Positions 1-12,579 of a stretch of 64,000 nucleotides of DNA are shown here, in pieces. The DNA comes from Jaltomata sinuosa (taxonomy: Eukaryota; Streptophyta; Magnoliopsida; Solanales; Solanaceae). The notes under the pieces were generated by a model. It did not search any database. It was given only the letters and a program-made list of their open reading frames with translations, and was not told the origin of the DNA. The first letter of the stretch is position 1. Every line of letters begins with the position of its first letter. The position numbers and the translations under genes were made by a program. The stretch lies in contig QJPP01001545.1 of assembly GCA_003996215.1 (NCBI GenBank), forward strand, positions 1-64,000. The letters run 5' to 3'.

Positions 1-736
1 CTTCTCTCTTCTTCTTACACTTGAGGTTACCGGTATACCGTCCATTTCGTAAACTTATTTATATACACTGTTATTGCAAGGACCCAGGTGCGTTATTTCT
101 TACTTTCACCTGTGCCTATGGTGTGTATATTCTGCTTACTGGCCTCACATGTGGTTCTGTTGATTTTCCTCTAGGCTAGTTCCTGTGTACCTTTCGTTGA
201 TTTCTGTGACTGCTTGCTTCTATTCTGTCTATTACTACGCTTTTATCTTATATGTGCCTAGTCGGCCTATGATACCTACTGGGTACCTTATGCTTCGCAT
301 TTGGTGCTCACCCCTACCCCCTGCATCTTTGGGTGCAGATCCTAGCGTGGGCCATCGCTGTTAGATCATTGTGATTCGTGCTTGGAGATCTGTCGGGGAC
401 TACTTCAGGCTGAGGGTGAGCTCTTGGCGATCGGAGCTTAGCTTTAGTTTATCTTTTGCTTCATGTACTCTATTACCATTCAGAGACATCTGTATATATA
501 GTTTTGGTTTATTTGCACTCCATGTATGTAGTTTGGCTCTATACTATGATACCAGGTCTTGGGGTTTGGTTTAGTTTTCGCACATATATATATTTATATC
601 CCTGTTATCTATTTGCTTTGTCTTGTTCCCTTATTGGTTAGATAGTAGCCCATTACTAACTATTCTGGGCTACGGGGATTGGTTCACCCACCGGGGGTTG
701 TAGGTGCCATCATGACCGAGAAATTGGGTCGTGACA
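1..736 (+). mobile_element. 3' part of a Tekay-type LTR
   Basis: This stretch matches, segment by segment, the last 750 bases of the complete LTRs that end at 10322, 25925 and 52271. Shared parts are the 'tgatacctactgggtacc' region, the 'gtgagctcttggcg' segment and the terminal 'attgggtcgtgaca'. It ends in CA at 736 and the next base starts an unrelated AT-rich array, so 736 is an element end. The 5' side lies outside the window. It could be a 3' LTR or a solo LTR. Confidence 0.85.
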
Positions 737-1079
737 TTTTTAAAGATAGGTTTGTTAGTTTAAATTGTTAGTTTTGAGTTAAGAATTAGTTTTCAACTTT
801 AGGTTCTTTTTTGAACTTGAATTAGGTACTTGAATTTGGAACTTGAATTTAGAATTAGAATTTGGAATTAGAATTTCGAATTAGGTTCTTCAATCTTAGT
901 TTTTTTAAGTTAAACTTTTTTTAGTTAAGTCTGTTAGTTTAAATTGTCAGTTTTGAGTTAAGAATTAGTTTTCCACTTTAGGTTCTTTTTTGAACTTGAA
1001 TTAGGTACTTGAATTTGAAATTAGGATTTGAAATTAGAATTTGGAATTAGTTTCTTGAATCTTAGCTTTTTTAAGTTAA

Positions 1080-4000
1080 GCTTTTTTAAGTTAAGTTTGT
1101 AAGTTTAAAATGTTAGTTTTCAACTTTATATTCTTTTTTGAACTTGAATTAAGTACTTGAATTTGGAACATTAATTTGGAATTAGGATTTGGAATTAGAA
1201 TTTGAAATTACGTTCTTGAATTATAGGTTCTTGAATCTTAGTTTTTTTATGTTAAGCTTTTTTAAGTTAAGTTTGTTAGTTTAAATTGTTAGTTTTGAGT
1301 TAAGAATTAGTTTTCAACTTTAGGTTCTTTTTTGAACTTGAATTAGGTACTTGAATTTGGAATAAGGATTTGCAATTAGGTTCTTTAATTATATTATTTA
1401 TTTGAATTAGGTTTCTGACTCTTAGTTTTTTTAAGTTAAGCTTTTTTAAGTTAAGTTTGTTAGTTTAAATTGTTAGTTTTGAGTTAAGAATTAGTTTTTA
1501 ACTTTAGGTTCTTTTTTGAACTTGAATTAGGTACTTGAATTTGGAACTTGAATTTGGAATTAGAATTTCGAATTAGAATTTGGAATTAGGTTCTTCAATC
1601 TTAGTTTTTTTAAGTTAAGTTTTTTTAGTTAAGTCTATTAGTTTAAATTGTTAGTTTTGACTTAAGAATTAGTTTTCAACTTTAGGTTCTTTTTTGAACT
1701 TGAATTAGGTACTTGAATTTGGAACTTGAATTTGAAATTAGGATTTGAAATTAGAATTTGGAATTAGGTTCTTGAATCTTAGCTTTTTTAAGTTAAGCTT
1801 TTTTGAGTTAAGTTTGTTAGTTTAAATTGTTAATTTTGAGTTAAGAATTAGTTTTCAACTTTAGATTCTTTTTTGAACTTGAATTAGGTACTTGAATTTG
1901 GAACATTAATTTGGAATTAGGATTTGGAATTAGAATTTGGAATTAGGTTCTTGAATTATAGGTTCTTGAATCTTAGTTTTTTTTAAGTTAAGTTTTTTTT
2001 AGTTAAGTTTGTTAGTTTAAATTGTTAGTTTTGAGTTAAGAATTAGTTTCCAACTTTAGGTTCTTTTTTGAACTTGAATTAGGTACTTGAATTTGGAACT
2101 TGAATTTGGAATAAGGATTTGGAATTAGGTTCTTGAATTAAATTATTTACTTGAATTAGGTTTCTGACTCTTAGTTTTTTTAAGTTATGTTTGTTAGTTT
2201 AAATTGTTAGTTTTGAGTTAAAAATTAGTTTTTAACTTTAGGTTCTTTTTTGAACTTGAATTAGGTATTTGAATTTGGAACTTGAATTTGGAATTAGGAT
2301 TTGGAACTTGAATTTGAAATTAGGTTCTTTAATTAGGTACTTAAATTAGAAATTAGGTTCTTCAATTAGATTATAACTTGAATTTGAGAACTTTGAATTT
2401 GAAATAAGTTTTTTATTTAGTTTTTGTTTAGTTTTTATACTCATTAGTTTTCAACTTTAGGTTCTTTTTTGTGAACCTTGAATAATGCTTGTTGGTTTAG
2501 GATAGTCTTGCGAACTTTAATTAGTTTATGTTAGTCTTGTGAGTTATGTGAATATTTGTATGTAGGTTTTATTGTTAAGAAAACGAGAAACTTTGAATTA
2601 GGTACTTGAATTTGGAATTATAATTTGGAACTTGAATTTTGTATTAGGAACTTGAATTTGGTACTTAAATTAGATAGTTGAATTTAGAATTAATGGAACT
2701 TGAATTTGGAATTAGGTTCTTGAATTAGATTATAACTTGAATTTGGGAACTTTGAATTTGAAATAGGTTTTTGAATTAGTTTTTATATTCCTGAATTAGT
2801 TTTCAACTTTAGGTTCTCTTTTGTGAACCTTGAATAATGCTTGTTAGTTTAGCATAGTCTTGTGAACCTTAATTAGTTTAGGTTAGTCTTGTGAGTTATG
2901 TGAATATTTATATGTAAGTGTTATTGTTAAGAAAATGAGGAACTTTGAATTAGGTATGAATTGAGTTCTTGAATCTTAATTTTTTTCAGTTAAGCTATTT
3001 TATGTTAAGTTTGTTAGTTTAAATTATTAGTTTTGGGTTAAGAAGTTTTCAACTTTAGATTCTTTTTTGAACTTGAATTGTATAGGTTCTTGAATTATCT
3101 AGGTACTTGAATTTGGAATTAGATTCTTGAATTAGATTATTAACTTGAATTTGGAACTTTGAATTTGAAATAGGTTCTTGAATTAGTTTTGAGTTTTGTT
3201 TTAGAATGTTTAATTAGTTTTCAACTTTAAATTCTTGAATTAGGTTCTTGAATCTTAGTTTTTTTAAGTTAAGCTTTTTTAAGTTAAGTTTGTTAGTTTA
3301 AATTGTTAGTTTTGGGTTAAGAAGTTTTCAACTTTAGGTTATTTTTTGAACTTGAATTATATAGGCTCTTGAATTATCTAGGTGCTTGATTTGGAATTAG
3401 GTTTTTCAATTAGATTATTTACTTGAATTTGAAAACTTTCAATTTGAAATAGGTTCTTGAATTAGTTTTGGATTTTGTTTTAGAATGTTTAATTAGTTTT
3501 CTACTTTAACTTCTTGAATTAGGTTCTTGAATCTTAGTTTTTTTAAGTTAATCTTTTTTAAGTTAAGTTTGTTAATTTAAATTGTTAGTTTTGAGTTAAG
3601 AATTAGTTTTCAACTTTATATTCTTTTTTGAACTTGAATTAGGTACTTGAATTTGGAACATTAATTTGGAATTAGGATTTGGAATTAGGATTTGGAATTA
3701 GAATTTGGAATTAGGTTCTTGAATCTTAGTTTTTTTAAGTTAAACTTTTTTTAGTTAAGTTTGTTAGTTTAAATTGTTAGTTTTGAGTTAAGAATTAGTT
3801 TTCAACTTTAGGTTCTTTTTTGAACTTGAATTAGGTACTTGAATTTGGAACTTGAATTTGGAATAAGGATTTGGAATTAGGTTCTTGAATTAGATTATTT
3901 ACTTGAATTAGGTTTCTGACTCTTAGTTTTTTTAAGTTAAGCTTTTTTAAGTTAAGTTTGTTAGTTTAAATTGTTAGTTTTGAGTTAAAAATTAGTTTTA

Positions 4001-5935
4001 AACTTTAGGTTCTTTTTTGAACTTGAATTAGGTACTTGAATTTGGAACTTGAATTTGGAAATAGAATTTCGAATTAGAATTTGGAATTAGGTTCTTGAAT
4101 TAGGTTCTTGAATCTTAATTTTTTTAAGTTAAGTTTTTTTCAGTTAAGTCTGTTAGTTTAAATGGTTAGTTTTTTGAGTTAAGAATTAGTTTTCAACTTT
4201 AGGTTCTTTTTTGAACTTGAATTAGGTACTTGAATTTGGAATTTGAATTTGAAATTAGGATTTGAAATTAGAATTTGGAATTAGGTTCTTGAATCTTAGC
4301 TTTTTTAAGTTAAGCTTTTTTAAGTTAAGTTTGTTAGTTTAAATTGTTAATTTTGAGTTAAGAATTAGTTTTCAACTTTATATTCTTTTTTGAACTTGAA
4401 TTAGGTATTTGAATTTGGAACATTAATTTGGAATTAGGATTTGGAATTAGAATTTGGAATTAGGTTCTTGAATTATAAGTTCTTGAATCTTAGTTTTTTT
4501 AAGTTAAGCTTTTTTTAGTTAAGTTTGTTAGTTTAAATTGTTAGTTTTGAGTTAAGAATTAGTTTTCAACTTTAGGTTCTTTTTTTAACTTGAATTAAGT
4601 ACTTGAATTTGGAACTTGAATTTGGAATAAGGATTTGGAATTAGGTTCTTGAATTAGATTATTTTACTTGAATTAGGTTTCTGACTCTTAGTTTTTTTAA
4701 GTTATGTTTGTTAGTTTAAATTGTTAGTTTTGAGTTAAGAATTAATTTTTAACTTTAGGTTTTTTTTGAACTTGAATTAGGTACTTGAAGTTGGAACTTG
4801 AATTTGGAATTAGGATTTGGAACTTGAATTTGAAATTAGGTTCTTTAATTAGGTACTTAAATTAGAAATTAGGTTCTTCAATTAGATTATAACTTGAATT
4901 TGAGAACTTTGAATTTGAAATAGGTTTTTGAATTAATTTTTTTTTAGTTTTTATACTCATTAGTTTTCAACTTTAGGTTCTTTTTTGTGAACCTTGAATA
5001 ATGCTTGTTGGTTTAGGATAGTCTTGCGAACTTTAATTAGTTTATGTTAGTCTTGTGAGTTATGTGAATATTTGTATGTAGGTGTTATTGTTAAGAAAAT
5101 GAGAAACTTTGAATTAGGTACTTGAATTTGGAATTATAATTTGGCACTTGAATTTGGTATTAGGTTCTTGAATTAGGTACTTAAATTAGGTAGTTGAATT
5201 TAGAATTAGGATTTGGAACTTGAATTTGGAATTAGGTTCTTGAATTAGATTATAATTTGAATTTGGGAACTTTGAATTTGAAATAGGTTTTTGAATTAGT
5301 TTTTATATTCCTGAATTAGTTTTCAACTTTAGGTTCTCTTTTGTGAACCTTGAATAATGCTTGTTAGTTTAGCATAGTCTTGTGAACCTTAATTAGTTTA
5401 GGTTAGTCTTGTGAGTTATGTGAATATTTATATGTAAGTGTTATTGTTAAGAAAATGAGGAACTTTGAATTAGGTATGAATTGAGTTCTTGAATCTTAGT
5501 TTTTTTAAGTTAAACTATTTTATGTTAAGTTTGTTAGTTTAAATTATTAGTTTTGGGTTAAGAAGTTTTCAACTTTAGGTTCTTTTTTGAACTTGAATTA
5601 TATAGGCTCTTGAATTATCTAGGTACTTGATTTGGAATTAGGTTCTTGAATTATATTATTAACTTGAATTTTAAAACTTTCAATTTGAAATAGGTTTTTG
5701 AATTAGATTTGGATTTTGTTTTAGAATGTTTAATTAGTTTTCAACTTTAACTTCTTGAATTAGGTTCTTGAATCTTAGTTTTTTTAAGTTAAACATTTTT
5801 AAGTTAAGTTTGTTAGTTCAAATTGTTAGTTTTGGGTTAAGAAGTTTTCAACTTTAGGTTCTTTTTTAAACTTGAATTATATAGGTTCTTGAAGTAGGTA
5901 CTTGAATTATATAGGTTCTTTTTTAAGTTAATTAT
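1080..5935. repeat. 2.52-kb direct duplication inside the array
   Basis: Rare landmarks in the array recur at a constant distance of 2520 bases: 'ttgtgaaccttgaataatgc' at 2821 and 5341, and 'tcttttttgaacttgaatt' at 3061 and 5581. Nearby landmarks differ by 2516. The duplication therefore covers many monomers plus the less repetitive segments around 2400-3020 and 4920-5540. The two copies differ by scattered substitutions and small indels. Exact ends are blurred by the monomer repetition. Confidence 0.8.
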
Positions 5936-6184
5936 TAGTTTATTACATTGATGTTAGTTTGTGAACCTTGAATAGCTTGCTAGTTTAGGTTAGTCTTTGT
6001 GAACATTAGTTTAGGTTAATGCTTGTTATCATTTTGCTATACTTTTTGATATTTTGATACTTTTTTAAGTTATTGAATACTTTATAGGTCCTTTTAGTGG
6101 ACCTTTTATGTGTTTAGTGATATTATTACTTCGTATTTAGTTTCTTGTTATGATTGAATTTTATTATTAATGTTGTGGAAGTAA

Positions 6185-6364
6185 TTAGTGCTGATTTGGG
6201 TTGTTTTGAATTAGTTTTATAAATGACAAGTGGTGCATATTGAAAATGCATATTCTTACAGCTGGAAAAAATGCAGAAAAGCTACAAACAGAGTCTCTTT
6301 TGTTCATCGCTTTTTTGGAATTTTTTTTAAAAAATCCCAGAAAAAGCAACATTGTTTGTCTCTT
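6185..6364 (+). repeat. CACTA right subterminal remnant
   Basis: This matches 34470-34640 of the CACTA element nearly base for base, including 'gtgctgatttgggttg' and 'aaaaatcccagaaaaag', and then begins the subterminal hairpin word before breaking off. The terminal inverted repeat is absent; minus-strand LTR sequence follows. It marks the truncated right end of the older CACTA copy. Confidence 0.75.
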
Positions 6365-6552
6365 TAATTCAAAATCCCTTCTATTAGAGATGAATCTCAA
6401 GTTCTAGCTTAAATTTGAGTACACAAGTGTTAACCAAGAGAATTAGATTGAAACTCTCTTCTCAATGGAGGTGAAAAACTTGGTCTCTAAGCTAAATAGT
6501 CTTCAAAATATTTAGAATGATAAAGTTATTTACAATTATGCCTGAATAGGCC

Positions 6553-6559
6553 TTTTATA
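6553..6559 (-). promoter_or_regulatory. TATA box of the minus-strand LTR
   Basis: The minus strand reads CTATAAAAGG here, a good plant TATA box. It lies about 60 bp downstream (minus strand) of the palindrome block, which is where an LTR core promoter should be. Confidence 0.55.
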
Positions 6560-6600
6560 GTTTCCCAAAATGTCACTAAAAATTAGGACAAAAATGCCCT

Positions 6601-6860
6601 TCGAGAGGTGTGCGGCGCAACGTGCGGTTCGCACGTTGTAAAGTGTGTGTCGCACACTTCCTCTGGTTGAACCAGTGACTTCAGCTACAATTGGGAGCTC
6701 TGTGTGAAGTGCGGTTTGCACCTCAGGATGTGCGCGTTGCACAGTGATCGCACCTTATGACAAACTCTTCAGTGACTTTTGCAGCTTGTGCGGAGGAGGT
6801 GCGTTTTGCACCTCGGCATGGGCGTGTCGCACGACCACCGCACATCCGGTCAGAATCTTC
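6601..6860. repeat. Inverted-repeat block in LTR
   Basis: Several short inverted repeats built on one word. One has 8-bp arms AACGTGCG and CGCACGTT with a 3-nt centre (6619-6637). Another has 7-bp arms AAGTGTG and CACACTT (6641-6659). More degenerate copies of 'gtgcgntttgcacctc' follow at about 6710 and 6800. The block is much richer in CG than its surroundings. Confidence 0.7.
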
Positions 6861-6916
6861 AGCTTTTTCGAACACTTCACACTTCACTCCTTTTCAGCTC
6901 TTTTTCGGTCTATTTC

Positions 6917-9900
6917 TGTGATGACCCTTCCGGTCATCTTTGCGTTTTTGCATTTATTGCACTGTTAGACCTTCATGTAGCGGCCTCAAGTCATTTATGG
7001 CTTGCTGAGATCAGTAGTTTGGTTCCCTGGTCATTCGTTTGGTCGTTTTAGCCGTTTGCCTGTTTTAGAGCTTTAAACTTAGAATATCGTTGACTTTAGT
7101 CAATATTCTTAGCTAACGTGCTCGGAATTGAATTCTGATAGTTTCGTTAGCTCTGGAGCGATGAGTTTGGTCTGGTTGGAACTTTAGTTGAGGCCTGAGA
7201 ACTTCCGGTGTGGGTTTTGTGTGGTTTTATCAGTTATTAGGCCATTTGGAGTTGAAAGTATAACTTCGAGTGACTTTTGATGATCGGAGTGTCAGATTTG
7301 AAATCCGACGATTCCAACAGCTCCGTAATGTTGAGTTTGGGCTAGAAAGATGGTTGGTTTGGGTTCCGGGTGAGTCAGACTCATTTCGAGCCATTGAGTT
7401 TCTTTTTGTTAGTGTTGACTTGGGTCAACATTTCTCCGAAATGATCTCGTATAGAAGTTTTGTCGATTCCGTTGAGTCCGAACGTTGTTTCCACTCCATT
7501 AGCACTATTGGTTTTTGAATATCGGTTTCCGATTGTTCCCGGAATGCCCCGTTGAGTTTTCTAAAAAGTGCAAAAAATTAACTGCGGACAACAGCTATTT
7601 ATTGCTGTCATTTCATTTTTTCCAGCCCTTCTCCTCACTTTTCTCACTCTAAAACTCAAAATTCTCTCCACCATTTTGCTCCATTTCAGTTCTAAACCTT
7701 GGGGGATTATTTGTTCATCGATTATCCGTAGTTCTTCGCCTCTTGGTAAGTCATCTTCCCCAACTTGCCTTCTTTGTTTTTTCTCTTAATTCCTCCATTG
7801 ATGCTCATCCAAACCTTGGATTTTGTGATAGATTCTGCCCTAAGCTTGTGCATGTTCGTGGGTGTGAAGTTTTATCCATCTTGGGCTGATTTTTCATCGT
7901 TTTGGTAAGTAATTCTTGCCCAACTTCCATTTTTATTTTCGAAATTTTCATTCTTTAATCCCCAACTTGGGCAAGCTATTTTGGTGCCCTTCCCTTGTCC
8001 AATTGTGCTCAAATTTGGAGCATGCCTTCTTGGCATCATTGGGGTCATCGTTGTTCTTTTCGTTTTGGTTTTGGGTTGTGGACCCCGCGAGCCCACTTTT
8101 GACCCGGATATCAACCCGGATACAATTGTAGTAATATGGGTATCGTTAGACTCTTCTTAACATTTTATTCATGAATTTGTTAGTTTGATTCTCGTTCGGA
8201 GCTTCTCGGAGTAGCTCGGCCTCGGATATCGTCATTTTTGCAGCTTGTCATCGGAAGACATGTAGGTTACGGCTTAACTCCCTAGACTTCACATATATCA
8301 GGTAAAATTGTACTAGTTGGAATCCTTGAGTTGGGTTATTAATTTGGTACCATAGACCTTGACCGCTTTTCCATGATTCATCATATTTCTTTCCTCTGTT
8401 GTGTGTAGTATTCCTATTAGTTGATATATTTATTACCCTTGTGACCCTGTGAGGTCTTGTTGACTCTGGAACATAGAAGGTGGGATTATTGGGAATGTCT
8501 GCGAGTCTTGGACATAGAAATATCCTTCTAGGCTGGTTATGCTTGCTGAGTAGCTTCGGAGCCTGTGCAGGGCTGTTAGGTTAATTGTGAGCTGTCGGGC
8601 AGCTATTTGGGTTAATCATATCATCTCCATGCATATAAAGAGTTTTTTCCATGTTTTATTATGGTTTTTGGCTTCGGGCCTATGGAAACTGATTATCTAA
8701 ACCTTGTATGGCCCCAGGGGCCCATTTTCGATGAAATTAGATTTGGAAATGATTTGACTTGGTACGTGGAGTTTCTTGGGGTAAAAGAAGGTTAAAAATA
8801 TAATTTTATCATGATTTACTACTATTGCTAGACTCGATCGGGTCAAAATGCTAGCTGAGTTTTCTTACTGATTTGAAATGATATCAGGATCGGCTGGGTC
8901 AAGCATCCGAGATGTTTTTACTACTGTTTTAGACCCGGTTGTGCTCGGGCACCCTTGGAAGGGTTTTTTAGACATCTTTTTCACTACTTTAGTCCTAGAC
9001 AGGGTTTAGACATGCATATTTGAGACTTAGCCAATGGCTTGAACCCGAACTCAATTTCGGAGGACACGTTTTGATTCTGAGTTTAGTATGGGGTCCAGGA
9101 CCTCCATGGACCTTGCCATCCAAGCCAGAGGCTTTGGGATATGTGTGCTGGGAAGAAGGGTATACGGTGTAGTAGAAGTATACGTGTTGTGTCTATCTAT
9201 GAAACCTGCATGTTGAGCCCGATTGACACCGGATGAGATACATACATAGGTTCTATTTTACCCTGAGCTTTTCATGCATCATATCTTCCATTGTTTGAGA
9301 TACCACCTTTGTTTGATGACTGTTAATTGTACTCTCTGGTAGTATAGGATGCTAGAGGGTTTGTTTTCATTTGATTGTGTTCCTCGATTGTATGGGCGGC
9401 CGAGAGACTGTAGGTAGACTCTTGTTACTTTATTCCGATGTTGTTCCCTGTTATGGTTGAATATGAGCATGATTACTGTGAGGTGGTGAGTTCCTGGATT
9501 GTGTTTTGTATGACTTGATTGGGTATTCATTCCTGTATGTCGAGCATGTTTACCTTTATTCTTATCTCCCTTTTTCCTTATACTTGAGGGTACCGGTATA
9601 CCGCCCATTTCTAGAACTTATTCTTATATATACTATTTTCGCAAGGATCCCAGGTGCGTTGTCATTACTTTCACCTATGCATGTTGTGTGTATATATTCT
9701 ATATGCTAGCCTTATATGTTTTTTCTGATGTCTTCCCTCTGCGCTAGCTCCTGTATAGTTATCATTGAATTCTGTGACTGTTTGTTCCTACACTGCCTGC
9801 TATTGCTCTTTTACTTTATATGTGCACAGTCGACCTATGATACCTACTGGGTACCTTATGCTTCGCATTTGGTGCTCACCCTACCCTCTGCATCTTCTAG

Positions 9901-10322
9901 TGCAGATCCTAGCATGGGCCATCATCATTAGCACGCTGGAGACTCGTGCGGGGTGCAGTTTTTGGATCATCCAGGGTGAGCTCTTGACGTTCATAGCTTG
10001 ACTTCAGTTATCCTTGGTGTATTTTGTACTCTTATAGTTTCAGAGACATTGTGTATATATGACTTTTGGACCTTTGTACTCCTGATGTAGTTCGGCTCTT
10101 ATACGCTTTGATACCAGGTTTTGGGTTGGTTAAGATTCTGCTTATTTACATCTCTTTTGTATCTATGTTCTTCTCATTAAGCCCTTGCTTTCGCTTATGT
10201 ATCGAATCTTTCGCTTAAACTGTTAGAAAGTAGCCCATCACTAACCATTCCGGGCTACATGGATTGGTTTGCCTACTGGGGGGTTATAGGTGCCATCATG
10301 ACTGAGAAATCGGGTCGTGACA
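6917..10322 (+). mobile_element. 5' LTR (3406 bp)
   Basis: It starts TGTGATGACCC and ends GGTCGTGACA, with TG and CA ends. It is alignable throughout with the 3' LTR. There are two splice-donor-like GGTAAGT sites at 7745 and 7904. No open reading frame longer than about 110 codons occurs, and none looks coding. Unlike several relatives in the window it has no strong palindrome block, although 'acagctatttattgctgt' near 7589 is a single inverted repeat around a TATA-like core. Confidence 0.92.
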
Positions 10323-10325
10323 GCT

Positions 10326-10338
10326 TAGTATCAGAGCC
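10326..10338 (+). other. Primer binding site, initiator Met tRNA type
   Basis: TAGTATCAGAGCC lies 3 bases after the LTR end. It differs by one base from TGGTATCAGAGCC, the plant initiator methionine tRNA complement used by many LTR elements. It sets the start of minus-strand DNA synthesis. Confidence 0.85.
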
Positions 10339-10534
10339 CTAGTTTCACCAGTGTCATCGGTATAGGAGCCAATGTCTAGTAGAGTCCTGCGGATTGGGGC
10401 GGAGACGTCCATACTCAATCTTCGGGAGGCTATAGCGACATCTTAGGAAATTGGACTTTTCTTGTCTCTCTCTCGTGCGTAGTATCCTTGAAAGTTTCTA
10501 GAAATCTCACTTTTTCTGGTTCACTCTTCCGCAG

Positions 10535-11950
10535 ATGGTTCATACGAGATCTTCAGCTTCAGGCAGAGGAGAGCCTCCTACCCCTGCACCTCTGACTCCA
10601 GCTAGGGGCGGGGGTGGTTGCCGGGGTAGAGGTAGGGGTTGACGGTTCCCAAGAGTAGCGGCACCTACTAGAGCTGCTAAAGTGAATATAGAGCCTGAGT
10701 ATGACTACAATCCAGAGTTAGATCCAGAGCAGCAGCATGTGGCCCGGAGATAGCCCAGGCACCACCAGCTCTAGTACCAGTTCCAACATCCGTTTTTGTG
10801 CCAGCTTTAGCCCCAGCTCAGTCTTCAGATATTCGGGGTTTGTTACTTCAGCTGTTGGGTATGATTGGGGCGCATCCTTTTGAGACAGCCCAGACATCCA
10901 CTAAGGGGGCAGCCCTAGGTGTTCAGAGTTCAGGAGCGCAGCCTGCTACTGCGGCTCCTTGTGCTGAGGTTGTTCCAATTCCATCGGTTGCCCAGACTCT
11001 TGCTCCTCGCCCTACTATGACAGAGACGGAGCAGAAGGCCTTGGGTAGGTTTCTAAGATTGGCACCGCCGAGATTCACTGGTACATCGGGTCAGGACCCA
11101 CATGACTTTATCACTACCTGCGAGGAGATGTTGCACCATTTGGGCTTATTGGAGACTCACGGGGTTGGCTACACTTCATATCAGTTGGAGGGTCCAGGGA
11201 AGTAATGGTAAAGGGCACAGGTTGCTTACAGGCTTTCTACATCACCTCCTTTGACCTGGTCTGAGTTTTATGAGGCCTTTATGGACTAGTTCTTTCCACA
11301 AAGAGACCGAGAGCATCGGAGGGAGGAGTTCACTAGACTTTCTCAGGATACCATGACCGTCTCAGAGTATGAGACCCGATTCCATCAGCTTGCTCCGTTT
11401 GGAGCCATGATTATGCCTACTGAGGCCGACAGAGCCCGTAGATTCGTTTAGGGGCTACAGAGAGAGTTCAGAGAGCCTGCAAAGATACTGGTTGCTAGTG
11501 GTCGGTCATTCCAGGCCATTACAGACTATGCCCGCACAGTTGAGGATTCACGTTGTCAAACACCGGGGTTAGAGATAAGAGGCCTCAACATCAGGATGGT
11601 TACAGTGGTTCTAGGCATAGTGGTAGAGGTTCAGGCCAGTGGGGCAGAGGTTATCATCTACAGCAACATCAGGATCAGTCTAGCTTACCGGTATAGACGT
11701 TACTTCAGGCTTCTGGTTCTCAGTTTGAGCAGGGTCAGGGCAGCCAGCGAGGCCACAGTGGTTAGCCATCGAGAGTTACAGATTCTGGGGCATCAGGCCG
11801 TAGTGGCCATTCGGGTTTTACTTGTTCATACCGACCGAGTAGGTCATAAGGGGCTTGCTATACTTGTGGTGTGGTTGGTCACTTTGCTAGAGATTGCCCT
11901 CAGTATGGTACAGTTCAGCCAACCGAGCCGCTGCGAGCAGTTCAACCTAT
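10535..11950 (+). pseudogene. Chromovirus gag, broken
   Basis: Gag forms the particle and binds the RNA. The likely start is ATG 10535 (MVHTRSSASGRGE), directly after the splice-acceptor-like 'ttccgcag'. An early TGA follows in a Gly/Arg-rich stretch. Pro/Ala-rich sequence at 10798-11030 follows in another frame, then the retrotransposon gag core (PPRFTGTSGQDPHDFI, 11068 onward; further frames to about 11560). A CCHC zinc knuckle CYTCGVVGHFARDC lies at 11856-11897 with normal C-x2-C-x4-H-x4-C spacing. At least three in-frame stops and several frameshifts prevent translation. The domain order and knuckle make the assignment firm. Confidence 0.85.
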
Positions 11951-12089
11951 GGCTAGAGGGGGGGTGGTCAGGCTAGGGGTGGTACCCCACGTGGCAGAGC
12001 AGGTGGTAAGGATGGAGGTCGAGTAAGTGGAGGTCATCATCAGTTCTATGCAATCCCTAGGAGATCGGAGGCAGAGGCCTCGGATGCCG

Positions 12090-12480
12090 TATCACAAGTA
12101 TGATATATGTATGCCGTCAGCCAGCTTATGCCTTATTTGATCCTGGATCCACTTGTTCATATGTATCTGCCTACTTTCTTCCTTGTTTGGGGGTAGCTAG
12201 TGAGCCATTGTCTGTGCCTATTTCTGTTTTTACCCCAGTAGAAGATGCTTTAGTAGTGGATTGGATTGTGTGATCCTGTGTGATATCTGTTGGTGATTTG
12301 GATACCTGGGCTGACCTGATGATACTTGATCTGTTAGATTTTTATGTGATACTGGGCATGGACTGGTTGTCCCCTCACTATGCATTTTTGCATTGCTATG
12401 CCAAGACTGTTACCATAGCCATGCCCGGTGTATCCCCAGTTGTGTGACAGGGTTCTGTTATCCATGCACCATCTGGGATC
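12090..12480 (+). pseudogene. Retroelement aspartic protease, broken
   Basis: Protease releases the domains of the Gag-Pol polyprotein. The catalytic loop reads LFDPGSTCSYVSAYF (about 12133-12180), with the catalytic Asp followed by Pro-Gly, the usual form in this clade. The flap and C-terminal part follow (DFYVILGMDWLSPHYA, about 12340-12390), an ILGMDWL motif typical of chromovirus proteases. In-frame stops occur near 12270 and 12447. It lies between the gag zinc knuckle and reverse transcriptase, as expected. Confidence 0.85.
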
Positions 12481-12579
12481 ATTTCTTGTCTTCGAGCTAG
12501 GAAGATGATATCCCTTGGGTGTTTAGCTTATCTAGCATATGTCTGAGATAGTGCTGACCCTACTCTCCTGAGTCTGTTC

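Larger units (their letters stand above)
737..6364. repeat. AT-rich higher-order tandem array, CACTA-derived
   Basis: Monomers of about 165-190 bp share a core 'gttagtttaaattgttag', seen near 752, 930, 1274, 1455, 1625, 1815, 2007, 2190, 3290, 3570, 3760, 3960, 4150, 4330, 4525, 4705, 5530 and 5810. Inside each monomer are 10-12 bp sub-repeats of the type 'gaatttggaatta'. Monomer variants recur in a fixed order, giving a higher-order unit of about 700 bp. The same array fills the CACTA element at 29830-34957, and both arrays lead into the same non-repetitive stretch (6185-6364 and 34470-34640). This is therefore the right part of a second CACTA copy. Its left end is cut by the LTR ending at 736. 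No coding sequence is visible. Confidence 0.85.
6365..6916 (-). mobile_element. Left piece of a split minus-strand LTR
   Basis: Read on the minus strand this has LTR promoter layout: a block of CpG-rich inverted repeats (6601-6860), then TATAAAA at 6559-6553, then a pyrimidine-rich leader. The other piece lies at 25931-26063, beyond the 19-kb element, and ends on the plus strand in 'cgacttatca', so the minus strand starts TGATAAG like the element at 57727. The inferred family is Athila-like. The 3' limit near 6365 is a junction with CACTA sequence, not a clean LTR end. Confidence 0.55.

Noticed and set aside
737..6000. Possible CRISPR-like array.
   Set aside because: The repeats are continuous diverged monomers without spacers, and the whole window is eukaryotic repeat DNA.
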